Both the position numbers and the translations under genes were made by a program. From Megasphaera sp. (lineage in GTDB: Bacteria; Bacillota; Negativicutes; Veillonellales; Megasphaeraceae): a stretch of 63,235 bases of DNA. Position 1 is the first letter of the stretch. Each line of letters opens with the position of its first letter. Below, one piece after another: positions 53,108 to 61,624 of this stretch. A model generated the notes under the pieces. That model made no database searches. It had not been told where the DNA came from and saw only the letters and a program-made list of their open reading frames with translations. The stretch covers positions 1 to 63,235 of the forward strand of contig JAKVKI010000009.1 of NCBI GenBank assembly GCA_022486585.1, read 5' to 3'.

Positions 53108-54517
53108 ATGAAACGATCTGGTCTTATTTTACGGGTACTGCTGCTCTGTCTGAGCATGGCCGTCCCAACAGCCTTTGCTGCCGATGGCGGCGCCGGTCAA
53201 ATCGACACCGGTGATACTGCCTGGGTCCTCATCAGTGCTGCATTAGTGTTCATTATGACACCGGGGTTGGGATTTTTCTATGGCGGCATGGTCCGCGGCA
53301 AGAATGTCCTGACCACGATTATGCAAAGCTTCTTTATCGTTGCTATGATCTCCGTCGAATGGTTCATCCTCGGCTATGCCATGGTATTCGGTACAGATAT
53401 TAACGGTTTCGTCGCATCACTCGATAAAATCGGTCTGGCCGGTGTCGGTATGAACTGTCTTGAAGGCGGCACTATTCCAGAACTGGCTTTCGTCGCCTTC
53501 CAGTGTATGTTCGCCGTCATTACGCCTGCCTTGATTACCGGTGCTTTTGCTGAACGGATGAAGTTTCGTGCGTTCACGGTCTTCATTCTTCTTTGGGCTA
53601 TTTTCATTTACAATCCCATGGCGCATTGGGTATGGGGCGGCGGCTTCCTTGCCCAGCTCGGAGCCCTCGACTTTGCCGGCGGTTTAGTCATTCACATCTT
53701 ATCCGGCGTATCGGGCCTGACGTTATGCCTCCTCCTCGGGAAACGCAGTGGCTATGGGAAATACCCTATGATGCCTCATAATCTGCCTATGACCGTCCTC
53801 GGTGCTACATTGCTGTGGTTCGGCTGGTTCGGCTTCAATGCCGGCAGTGCCCTCGGCGCCAATGCACTGGCAGCTAATGCCTTCGTCACGTCCCAAGGTG
53901 CTGCCGCTGCAGCTGCTGTCACCTGGGTATTAGCTGAATGGATTTTAAACGGCAAGCCAACCATCCTCGGCGCTGCTTCCGGCTGCATTGCCGGTCTCGT
54001 CGCTATCACGCCGGCTGCTGGCTTCGTCGCTCCTATGCCCGCTATCCTTATCGGAGCCATTTCCGGTGTCATCTGCTACAGTGCCGTCGCCTTCGTCAAG
54101 GTAAAATTAGGCTATGACGATTCACTGGATGCCTTCGGTATCCATGGCATCGGCGGTACGTGGGGCTCTATTGCCACTGGTCTGTGGGCTACGACAGAAG
54201 TCAATCCGGCCGGAGCCAATGGCTTGTTCTACGGAGAAACACATTTACTTTTTGCTCAGCTCATATCTACGCTGATCGCCTATGCGCTGGCTATTGCCGG
54301 CACCTTCATTCTTTATAAGCTCATCAGTACATTCATGAAAGTCCGGGCCGATAAAAACGAAGAAATTGCCGGTCTCGATATTACAGAACACGACGAACGA
54401 GCCTATAACCAAGCTGTCATGGCCGTCGGCAGTCCCTTTGAACATCCCTCAGGCCAGCCCTTCCAGTCTCCCGTTTCTACGATTCAGGACCTTGGCACCA
54501 ATGGCCATCATTTATAG
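53108..54517 (+). CDS. amtB: Ammonium transporter
   Basis: A 469-residue Amt protein with a signal peptide (RVLLLCLSMAVPTAFA) and eleven membrane segments. Hallmarks are FFYGGMVRGKNVLTTIMQSF, GAFAERMKFRAF, PMAHWVWGGGFL and DAFGIHGIGGTWGSIATGLW, including the pore histidines. The cytoplasmic tail is about 60 residues. glnK follows after 11 bp, the standard pair in which GlnK closes AmtB. Translation starts at ATG 53108 after AAAGGGGGA. Confidence 0.96.
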   Translation: MKRSGLILRVLLLCLSMAVPTAFAADGGAGQIDTGDTAWVLISAALVFIMTPGLGFFYGGMVRGKNVLTTIMQSFFIVAMISVEWFILGYAMVFGTDINGFVASLDKIGLAGVGMNCLEGGTIPELAFVAFQCMFAVITPALITGAFAERMKFRAFTVFILLWAIFIYNPMAHWVWGGGFLAQLGALDFAGGLVIHILSGVSGLTLCLLLGKRSGYGKYPMMPHNLPMTVLGATLLWFGWFGFNAGSALGANALAANAFVTSQGAAAAAAVTWVLAEWILNGKPTILGAASGCIAGLVAITPAAGFVAPMPAILIGAISGVICYSAVAFVKVKLGYDDSLDAFGIHGIGGTWGSIATGLWATTEVNPAGANGLFYGETHLLFAQLISTLIAYALAIAGTFILYKLISTFMKVRADKNEEIAGLDITEHDERAYNQAVMAVGSPFEHPSGQPFQSPVSTIQDLGTNGHHL

Positions 54518-54528
54518 GAGTGACTACT

Positions 54529-54903
54529 ATGGAAACAGAACAACGAAAAATAACTAAAATAGATATCATTACACGGCCGAATAAGCTGGAAGAATTAAAA
54601 GAAGCCTTAAATGCAATCGGCGTCATGGGCATGACTGTGAGCCAGACCTTTGGCTGCGGCCTGCAAAAGGGCTATGTAGAAGTATACCGGGGACAGAAAT
54701 ATAACATCAACCTTCTTCCCGGCATCAAGGTGGAAACGGTCGTCTGCGAAGTACCGGTAGAAAAAGTACTGGAAACAGCCCAGCGGGTCTGCAAGACCGG
54801 TGCTGTCGGTGACGGGAAGATCTTCGTTTTCGACGTCACCGACGCCATCCGTATCCGTACTGGCGACAGAGGCCCTGCCGCCATCATGGATGAAAAAGAA
54901 TAA
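54529..54903 (+). CDS. glnK: PII nitrogen regulator GlnK
   Basis: A 124-residue PII protein. The T-loop reads VEVYRGQKYNINLLPGIKVE with the tyrosine that is uridylylated in many bacteria, and the C-terminal signature TGAVGDGKIFVFDV is intact. The entrance (TFGCGLQKGYVE) differs slightly from GRQKG. It regulates the adjacent AmtB according to ADP/ATP and 2-oxoglutarate. ATG 54529 lies 8 bp after AGGAG. It is distinct from the NifI1-like PII at 10961. Confidence 0.93.
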   Translation: METEQRKITKIDIITRPNKLEELKEALNAIGVMGMTVSQTFGCGLQKGYVEVYRGQKYNINLLPGIKVETVVCEVPVEKVLETAQRVCKTGAVGDGKIFVFDVTDAIRIRTGDRGPAAIMDEKE

Positions 54904-54940
54904 ACATCGATAATCCCTCTTTCCTTCCTTTTTCATTTAA

Positions 54941-54972
54941 GTAAAAGTTGCTATAATAATAGTAACTTTTAC
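54941..54972. promoter_or_regulatory. 32-bp inverted repeat overlapping a -10 element
   Basis: GTAAAAGTTGCTAT is mirrored by ATAGTAACTTTTAC with one mismatch around a 4-bp centre. A TATAAT lies inside it, about 36 bp before the desulfurase start. No T run follows. It looks like a repressor operator on the promoter of the gene at 54993. Confidence 0.6.
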
Positions 54973-54992
54973 CGAAGAAAAGAGGGATTTAC

Positions 54993-56138
54993 ATGTATTA
55001 TTTCGACAATGCCGCTACGACAGCACAGAAACCGGAGGCCGTAGCCCAGGCTGTCTATGAAGGACTGCACTCCGGCCTGTACGGCAATCCATCCCGCGGA
55101 GCCCATGGCTATTCCCTGCGAGCATACAGCAGCGTACTGAAAGCCAAGGAATTAGTCAAGAAGCTCTTCCACGGCACCAACGACTACGACGTCGCATTCA
55201 CCCATAATTCCACAGCAGCGCTGAACATGGTCCTAAAAGGCCTCATTCATACAGGCGATCACATTCTGACGACAACGTGGGAACACAATGCCGTCCTGCG
55301 ACCGCTATATCAGCTGGAAGCCGCCGGCGCTAGTATTGATTTTGTCTCCAGTGATGCCGTTACCGGCGCCTTGCATTACAATGAATTTGAAGAAAAATTG
55401 CGACCTGCTACTAAAATCGTCGTGTGCAATCACGCCTCCAATGTCACTGGCAACGTCCTTGACCTGGCACGGATCAAAGCCTTCTGCCACGCTCATGATC
55501 TGATGCTGGTCGTCGACATATCTCAGACAGCAGGTGCCTATCCGGTCGATGTCTCTGACGGTATCATTACAGCAGTCTGTTTCACAGGCCATAAATCGCT
55601 GTACGGGCCAGGCGGCACCGGCGGTATCTGCATTCGTAAAGATGCCGTGATTACACCCCTCATTACCGGCGGCGACGGGGTCCATTCGTTTGAGCATGAA
55701 CAGCCTGCTGTCATCCCCGGCGTATTCGAAGCCGGCACAGCTAATGTAGCCGGCATCATGGGTCTGGCTGCCGGCGTCAACACCATTTTAGAACACAGCG
55801 TCGACAAGGCCGTTGCCCACCAGCAGGAACTCGCTTCTATTTTCATTCCGGCAATCCGCGCTATCCCCAATATCACCTGTTACGGTGACTACAACAGCCC
55901 TCATGTCGGCGTCTACGCCCTTAATATACGTAATGCCGAGTCGGCTGTAGTCAGTGATATCCTGTGGAATGATTATGAAATGGCTACACGACCCGGTTTC
56001 CACTGTGCCCCGCTGATGCACCAACAGCTCCATACAGAAACACAGGGAATCGTACGTTTCTCTTTTTCCAGTTTCACCACAACAACAGATGTCCATGCCG
56101 CAGTCCAAGCGTTGCAACAAATCGCTTCCCGCGCATAA
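54993..56138 (+). CDS. Cysteine desulfurase / selenocysteine lyase-like protein (copy 1)
   Basis: A 381-residue class V PLP enzyme of the EF2568 type found with selD and YedF genes. Visible are MYYFDNAATTAQKPEAVAQA, the His-containing TTWEHNAVLRPLYQL, the PLP lysine in CFTGHKSLYGPGG and the catalytic cysteine C338 in RPGFHCAPLMHQQ. It could release Se or S from Sec or Cys for SelD or for a selenium-containing molybdenum enzyme. A paralogue of the same length is at 60469. The inverted repeat at its promoter suggests specific control. Confidence 0.85.
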   Translation: MYYFDNAATTAQKPEAVAQAVYEGLHSGLYGNPSRGAHGYSLRAYSSVLKAKELVKKLFHGTNDYDVAFTHNSTAALNMVLKGLIHTGDHILTTTWEHNAVLRPLYQLEAAGASIDFVSSDAVTGALHYNEFEEKLRPATKIVVCNHASNVTGNVLDLARIKAFCHAHDLMLVVDISQTAGAYPVDVSDGIITAVCFTGHKSLYGPGGTGGICIRKDAVITPLITGGDGVHSFEHEQPAVIPGVFEAGTANVAGIMGLAAGVNTILEHSVDKAVAHQQELASIFIPAIRAIPNITCYGDYNSPHVGVYALNIRNAESAVVSDILWNDYEMATRPGFHCAPLMHQQLHTETQGIVRFSFSSFTTTTDVHAAVQALQQIASRA

Positions 56139-56142
56139 AAAG

Positions 56143-56189
56143 AAGACCACACGAGAGCTCATCATCCTTGCTCTCATGTGGTCTTTTTT
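56143..56189. terminator. Bidirectional terminator
   Basis: AAGACCACACGAGAGC pairs with GCTCTCATGTGGTCTT between the convergent desulfurase and purB genes; a T run follows on the plus strand and an A run precedes. Confidence 0.8.
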
Positions 56190-56198
56190 ATGCTGTTG

Positions 56199-57491
56199 TT
56201 ATATACCGAACCGAGCGAAGATCGTATCTACGTGGCTGAGCATTTTCTTGACGTCGAAGCAAGCTTCGATTTCGTCCGGACTCATTACCTTCGTAATATC
56301 TTCGTCTTTCTTGAGGTTTTCCAAGAAATCTTCACCTTGGAGCCAACGTTTCATTGCATTGCGCTGCACCCAGCGATAGGCTTGTTCACGAACAGCGCCT
56401 TTTTCTACTAGCGTATTAAGCAAAATCGGGCTGTAAATAAGGCCGCCTGTAAGGTTCAGATCCTGCATCATCTTATCCGGATATACGATAAGGCGATCAA
56501 TGACGCGAGTAAAGGTCTGAAGCATATAATCCAACGCGATGGTGCTATCCGGCAGGATGATCCGTTCGACAGAGGAATGGGAAATATCCCGTTCATGCCA
56601 CAAGGCTACATCTTCAAATGCTGCCTGGGCATTGCCACGGATAACGCGGGCCAGACCACACATGCGTTCACATGTGATTGGATTCCGTTTATGTGGCATA
56701 ATAGACGAACCTTTCTGCTTAGGGCTGAAATATTCTTCAGCTTCGCGGACTTCCGTACGCTGGAGGTGACGGATTTCCGTAGCCATCTTATCAATAGAGC
56801 TGGCAATAACAGCTAAGGTCGCAATGAAGGCCGCATGACGGTCACGCTGCAACGTCTGTGATGAAATAGGTGAAGCTTCGATTCCTAAATGTTCACAAAC
56901 ATATTTTTCGACAAAAGGATCAATATCGGCATACGTGCCGACAGCGCCGGAAATTTTGCCAACGGCGATGGTCTTTTTGGCCTGTTCCATCCGTTCGATA
57001 TCCCGTTCGATTTCAGCCATCCAGTTACATAATTTCAAGCCAAACGTCGTCGCTTCGGCATGGATACCATGCGTACGGCCGATGCAAGGTGTATATTTGA
57101 ATTCGACAGCGCGGCGGCGCAAGACATCGTGGAAGGCATGGAGGTCTTTGAGCAAAATATCCGAAGCCTGTTTGAGCATATATCCCAATGCTGTATCTTT
57201 GACGTCTGTCGATGTCAGGCCTAAATGGACATACTTGCCTGATTCACCGATATTTTCAGAAAGAGTAGAAACGAAAGCAGCAATATCATGATGCGTTTCC
57301 GCTTCTATTTCATGGATACGTTCGACAGTAAATGCAGCTTTGTCGCGAATATCCTTAGCCGCAGCTTTAGGAACATTACCCAATTCGCATTGGGCTTCGC
57401 TGGACAGGATTTCGACCTGTTTCAGCGTATCCCATTCATTGTATTCCGTCCAAATATGACCCATTTCTTCTTTCGTATAGCGTTCGATCAC
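56199..57491 (-). CDS. purB: Adenylosuccinate lyase
   Basis: Catalyses two steps of purine synthesis. The 430-residue protein has the fumarase-superfamily signature GSSIMPHKRNP, LTSTDVKDTALGYML, and GRTHGIHAEATTFGLK with the catalytic His. Start is a GTG at 57491 behind AAAGGAG. It interrupts the second selenium module without an evident link to it. Confidence 0.96.
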   Translation of the reverse strand: MIERYTKEEMGHIWTEYNEWDTLKQVEILSSEAQCELGNVPKAAAKDIRDKAAFTVERIHEIEAETHHDIAAFVSTLSENIGESGKYVHLGLTSTDVKDTALGYMLKQASDILLKDLHAFHDVLRRRAVEFKYTPCIGRTHGIHAEATTFGLKLCNWMAEIERDIERMEQAKKTIAVGKISGAVGTYADIDPFVEKYVCEHLGIEASPISSQTLQRDRHAAFIATLAVIASSIDKMATEIRHLQRTEVREAEEYFSPKQKGSSIMPHKRNPITCERMCGLARVIRGNAQAAFEDVALWHERDISHSSVERIILPDSTIALDYMLQTFTRVIDRLIVYPDKMMQDLNLTGGLIYSPILLNTLVEKGAVREQAYRWVQRNAMKRWLQGEDFLENLKKDEDITKVMSPDEIEACFDVKKMLSHVDTIFARFGI

Positions 57492-57584
57492 GTTGAATCT
57501 CTCCTTTATAACACACAGATGTTAAAAAAACTTACTTCGTTCATTATACACCATAAGTGGAAACGAAGGTAGGGATATTTATAT

Positions 57585-57621
57585 AAAAAAAGCCGCAGGC
57601 ATCATATATATACCTGTGGCT
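57585..57621 (-). terminator. Terminator after selD
   Basis: On the minus strand AGCCACAGG and CCTGCGGCT pair around an AT-rich loop, followed by TTTTTTTAT. Confidence 0.8.
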
Positions 57622-57678
57622 TCAGCTGTGTCGCTGCCTATATTGTTTTGTCCACCGGACCGGTTCACACCGTTCCGG

Positions 57679-58719
57679 TCATGTTACGATAATATCAGCT
57701 TCTTCTTTAGCTGTGACATACCCGACGATTTCCGCACAAGGTACTTGACTCTGCAGCTCCCGGAGAAGCGCCGGACCGTCTTTTTCAGAAACAGCGATCA
57801 TGAGACCGCCTGACGTCTGCGGATCATAGAGGATATCCATCATCGCCTCTGATACATCACCTTGTACAGCAACGCACCCTGCCGTATACTCACGATTACG
57901 GTATGCGCCTGCCGGAACAAAGCCCATCGAGGCCATCTCCAAGGCTTCATGATGGAAAGGAATCGCCTTCACATCAAAATGGATTGTCAAGCCGCTTCCC
58001 CGCGCCATTTCAAACGCATGCCCCAAAAGTGCGAATCCAGTCACATCGGTACAGCCATGGACATCATATTTCACCATAACATCCCGTGCTGTCCTGTTGA
58101 GCTGGGCCATTTCCCCATGAATGGTCTTGAGCAGCGTTGCATCGACTAAATCGCCTTGCGCAGCCGTCATGAGAATACCCACACCTAATGGTTTCGTCAG
58201 GATGAGCATATCGCCCTCCAGGGCCGACGAATTGCGCAGCAACTTCTGCGGATGGACGAAGCCCGTAACCGACAACCCGTATTTCGGCTCTTTGTCTTCA
58301 ATGGTATGGCCGCCTGTAATGAGAGCTCCTGCTTCATAGACTTTATCATAGCCACCTTGCAAGATCTCCCGAACTGCTTCTTTGCCCATACGAGAATTAA
58401 TGCACATGACATTCATCGCCAGTTTCGGTTCGCCACCCATAGCATAGACATCACTCAAGGCGTTCGCCGCTGCGATTTGGCCGAACAAGAAGGGATCATC
58501 GACGATAGGCGGGAAGAAATCAACGGTCTGCACCAGTGCCAGATCATCATTGATGACATACACCGATGCGTCGTCGCTCTTGTCATAGCCAACAATAAGC
58601 CGATCATCGTGTCTCGTTGGAATACCTTCCAACAATTGTGCCAGTACACCGGCACCAATTTTAGCGCCTCAGCCAGAACAAGACGCCATTTCGGTCAAGC
58701 GAAGTTTATCCTTCATCAT
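57679..58719 (-). CDS. selD: Selenophosphate synthase, itself a selenoprotein (Sec17)
   Basis: Makes selenophosphate from selenide and ATP. The full 346-residue frame starts MMKDKLRLTEMASCSG at ATG 58719. It crosses an in-frame UGA at 58669-58671 (residue 17, CSG-U-GAKIGAG) where other SelD have Cys or Sec, and continues to 57679. Later motifs are TVDFFPPIVDDPFLFGQIAA, ANALSDVYAMGG, GGHTIEDKEPKYGLSVTG and CTDVTGFALLGH. Without read-through only the part from residue 29 would be called. A SECIS-like hairpin follows the UGA. Se needed to make SelD implies a self-dependent loop. Confidence 0.95.
58638..58671 (-). other. Sec UGA codon and SECIS-like hairpin of selD
   Basis: 13 nt after the UGA (58671-58669), GTGCC-GGTGTACT-GGCAC forms a 5-bp stem with GGU at the start of the loop, spaced like the grdB element. 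Confidence 0.65.
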
Positions 58720-58751
58720 GTTTCCTCTTTTCGTATCAGAAAATATATCTT

Positions 58752-58991
58752 CTAATCTTCCGCCTTATATACGATTTCGTACCCCAAATCTGTTTCTCGT
58801 ACGATTTGCTCGATTTCAGCCGTATCTTCGGGAATCGTCCAGTCGGCCGCACCACTAAAGCGGACACAGGTACCACAGGACGAGCTCAATTTACGCGGTA
58901 CCGGCATAAGGCGCGGCGAAGTAATGCCTTTAGTTTCATTTTTAAAGCGAATGGCCCCGAAATGGGAATAAAACGTCGCAATGTACTGCAT
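58752..58991 (-). CDS. DUF3343 protein (copy 2)
   Basis: A 79-residue protein (MQYIATFYSHFGAIRFKNE) with PVPRKLSSSCGTCVRF, the DUF3343 motif with a CxxC pair, unlike the single Cys of the copy at 25180. Sits between selD and the TusA-like gene with short gaps, so it is part of one unit with them. Probably handles a persulfide or selenide intermediate; inferred. Confidence 0.8.
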   Translation of the reverse strand: MQYIATFYSHFGAIRFKNETKGITSPRLMPVPRKLSSSCGTCVRFSGAADWTIPEDTAEIEQIVRETDLGYEIVYKAED

Positions 58992-58998
58992 CCCTATC

Positions 58999-59202
58999 CT
59001 ACTTTCTGTGCATATGAAGCGTGAATTCTTCACCGTTTTCCGTCACGTCTACTTCATAGCCTTGATGACGAGCATAGCGGCTGACATTTTCCTTGGATGT
59101 CGGATTATCCACCATCATATCGTATGCCTGTTCCCCCGATTCCATTGCTTTTTTGATCATGATTACCGGTTCCGGGCACGAATACCCTCTCGCGTCTATC
59201 AT
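58999..59202 (-). CDS. TusA-like sulfur/selenium carrier
   Basis: A 67-residue stand-alone TusA-fold protein with the carrier cysteine in ARGYSCPEPVIMIKKAM. It lies 15 bp after yedE and 7 bp before DUF3343. Stand-alone TusA-like proteins next to YedE are proposed to accept sulfur or selenium from the membrane transporter; here SelD is two genes downstream. Confidence 0.85.
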   Translation of the reverse strand: MIDARGYSCPEPVIMIKKAMESGEQAYDMMVDNPTSKENVSRYARHQGYEVDVTENGEEFTLHMHRK

Positions 59203-59217
59203 AGTTCTCCTCCCTTT

Positions 59218-60288
59218 CTATGCTTTTTGCGAACGAAAGGTGTTCGCAGCAGCAATGCCAAGTACGATGATAATACCGATAACGACGGCGATTTGACCAT
59301 TTGCAGTCGGGCCTGCGCCAGAAGCTGCTAAGCCGAAGTTATGAGCAAAAGCCGCACCAACAGCAAGTCCTATAATGGCAATCGCCGAGTCTGTATTGCC
59401 TTCGCCGGCTAATACGAGCTGCCGCAACGGGCAGCCACCGAGAAGAACACAGCCAAATCCGGCAAGGACCATGCCCAAAAGATTCCATAAACCATCCGTA
59501 TGGGCAATAGGCTGACTGGCAAAGCCAGGATTGAAGTTACCCACTGCCAGGTTAACGGCGAAGCAAGCAACAAAAATCGCAATAAAGCCTAAGAGAAGCC
59601 GAGTTTCGTGGAACAAGATAAGGTCACGGATACCACCGACCATGCACAACCGTGTGCGCTGTGCCAAAGCACCAACGACAAGGCCAGCACCAAGGGAGAT
59701 CCACAGACCAGCATGACTGGCACCAGGACCGCCGCCCGCTTTGGTAAAGAAAATAAAAGCCGGTGCTGCTATCAGGAACAGTAATAAAATAACCTGTATC
59801 GACGGCATGACAAAGCCTTCAAATTTCGGCAGGCTATATGTCCGTTTCAGCGAATAGCCACGATTCAGGAAGAATACGCCCACACCAATGCCGACAGCAA
59901 AGCCGACAAAGCCAAACAACGCATTCCAGTCCCCGCCAGCAAGACGCAGGATCATGCGGAACGGGCAGCCCAGGAACATGAGGCAGCCAATCATGACGAA
60001 AAACCCTAACACAAACCGCGTAAGAGGTGAAGAGCCGCCTTTAGGCGCATGTTCATGCCGCACCAGGGATAAAATACAAGAACCTAATAAGAGACCAATA
60101 ATTTCCGGGCGGATATATTGAACGGCGCCTGCACGATGCAGACCCAGGCCGCCCACCGTATCACGGATAAAGCAAGCAATGCAGAACCCCATATTTTTAG
60201 GGTTGCCAACAACAACTAATAAGCCTGCAATAGCGCCAATGATCAATCCTGCAATAACGATAGACCATTTTTCACGTGTCATTTCCAT
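59218..60288 (-). CDS. yedE: YedE-family putative selenium transporter
   Basis: A 356-residue membrane protein of the YeeE/YedE family with about ten hydrophobic segments. Conserved cysteine motifs are GFCIACFIRDT, LGCPFRMILRLAGGD, RTRLCMVGGIRDL and LGGCPLRQLVLAGEGN, the Cys relay seen in thiosulfate-importing YeeE. The context with selD, DUF3343 and TusA makes a selenium (or thiosulfate) importer likely. ATG 60288 follows AAGGAGG at a slightly long 10-bp spacing; ATG 60282 is also possible. Confidence 0.87.
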   Translation of the reverse strand: MEMTREKWSIVIAGLIIGAIAGLLVVVGNPKNMGFCIACFIRDTVGGLGLHRAGAVQYIRPEIIGLLLGSCILSLVRHEHAPKGGSSPLTRFVLGFFVMIGCLMFLGCPFRMILRLAGGDWNALFGFVGFAVGIGVGVFFLNRGYSLKRTYSLPKFEGFVMPSIQVILLLFLIAAPAFIFFTKAGGGPGASHAGLWISLGAGLVVGALAQRTRLCMVGGIRDLILFHETRLLLGFIAIFVACFAVNLAVGNFNPGFASQPIAHTDGLWNLLGMVLAGFGCVLLGGCPLRQLVLAGEGNTDSAIAIIGLAVGAAFAHNFGLAASGAGPTANGQIAVVIGIIIVLGIAAANTFRSQKA

Positions 60289-60468
60289 ATGTAGTAGTCC
60301 TCCTTCCAATAAAAAAACATATACGCTTGTATGCAGGCAACGACACATCTTGATTATACCGTATATTATGGAAAACGTAAATGCATGTATCCATTTACAT
60401 ACTAGCAAAAACAAAGGCCATGAGATATACTGTAATCAACAATGAGAACCGCTAAAGGAGGCTTTACT

Positions 60469-61617
60469 ATGAACCGTATTTATTTAGACAATGCTTGTAC
60501 GACTTTCCCAAAACCTGCCGCTGTTCCTGACGCCATGAGCGACTTCATCAAGAACCATGGTGTCAACATCAACCGCGGCTCCTATTCCCCTGCCTACGAT
60601 ATGGAAGAGCTGGTCTATAATACACGCCGCTGGCTCAGCGAACTTTTCTGTTTCCCGGACTGCAAAAATGTTATTTTTACCCAAAATATCACGATGAGCC
60701 TGAATATGGTCATCAAAGGTCTCTTCGGTGCCGGTGACCACATACTCGTGTCTTCTATGGAACACAACGCCGTCATGCGACCCTTAGTACAGCTGCAACA
60801 TCATGGCCTTACCTTTGATCGCATTCCCTGTACTGCTGACGGCAGCCTGATTCCCGGTGCTGCCGAAAAGCTATTGCGCCCGAATACAAAGGCCGTCATT
60901 ATGACCCATGCCTCTAATGTATGCGGCACCATGATGCCCCTTGCCGACGTCGGCGCCTTCTGTCGTAACCATGGTCTGCTGTTCATTGTCGACTCCGCCC
61001 AGACCGCCGGGGTCATTCCTATTGATATGGCAGCTATGGCAATCGACGTCTTGTGCTTTACCGGACACAAAGGGCTCTTAGGTCCGCAGGGTATTGGCGG
61101 CTTCCTTGTCACCGATGCCGTTGCCTCCCAAATGGAGCCCCTCATTAGCGGTGGCACTGGCAGCGTATCTCATTTAGAAGAAATGCCAGATTTTCTGCCC
61201 GACCGTTTTGAAGCAGGAACGATGAACCTCCCTGGCATCGTAGGGCTCCATGCAGCCTTATCATATATCAAGACTATAGGCATCGATGCTATCCGAGAAA
61301 AAGAAATGGCACTGACGGAGCAATTCCTAACCGGGATTGCTGACATCAGCACCATTACCATTGCCGGTAAAACGAACTTGGATCATCGCACAGCTGTCGT
61401 ATCTGTCACATCGCACACGATGGATAATTCAGAAGTAGCTGTACGCCTGGAAGAAGAGTACGGCATTCTCACACGAGTCGGCCTCCACTGCGCCCCTTCA
61501 GCCCACAAAACCATGGGGACCTTCCCTTCAGGCACGGTTCGTTTCTCCTTCGGCCACATGAATACGCCTGAAGAAATCGAGACGGCTATTACAGCATTGC
61601 ACGACATATGCATGTAA
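60469..61617 (+). CDS. Cysteine desulfurase / selenocysteine lyase-like protein (copy 2)
   Basis: A 382-residue class V PLP enzyme, divergent from yedE. Motifs are [38 protein letters not shown], the PLP lysine in [13 protein letters not shown] and catalytic C341 in [15 protein letters not shown]. Start ATG 60469 lies 7 bp after AAAGGAGG. Both copies share overall layout and a C-terminal loop form (HCAPxxH) that fits the EF2568 group. Two paralogues so close together suggest distinct partners, for example SelD and a selenium-dependent molybdenum hydroxylase. Confidence 0.85.
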   Translation: MNRIYLDNACTTFPKPAAVPDAMSDFIKNHGVNINRGSYSPAYDMEELVYNTRRWLSELFCFPDCKNVIFTQNITMSLNMVIKGLFGAGDHILVSSMEHNAVMRPLVQLQHHGLTFDRIPCTADGSLIPGAAEKLLRPNTKAVIMTHASNVCGTMMPLADVGAFCRNHGLLFIVDSAQTAGVIPIDMAAMAIDVLCFTGHKGLLGPQGIGGFLVTDAVASQMEPLISGGTGSVSHLEEMPDFLPDRFEAGTMNLPGIVGLHAALSYIKTIGIDAIREKEMALTEQFLTGIADISTITIAGKTNLDHRTAVVSVTSHTMDNSEVAVRLEEEYGILTRVGLHCAPSAHKTMGTFPSGTVRFSFGHMNTPEEIETAITALHDICM

Positions 61618-61624
61618 CGTAACA

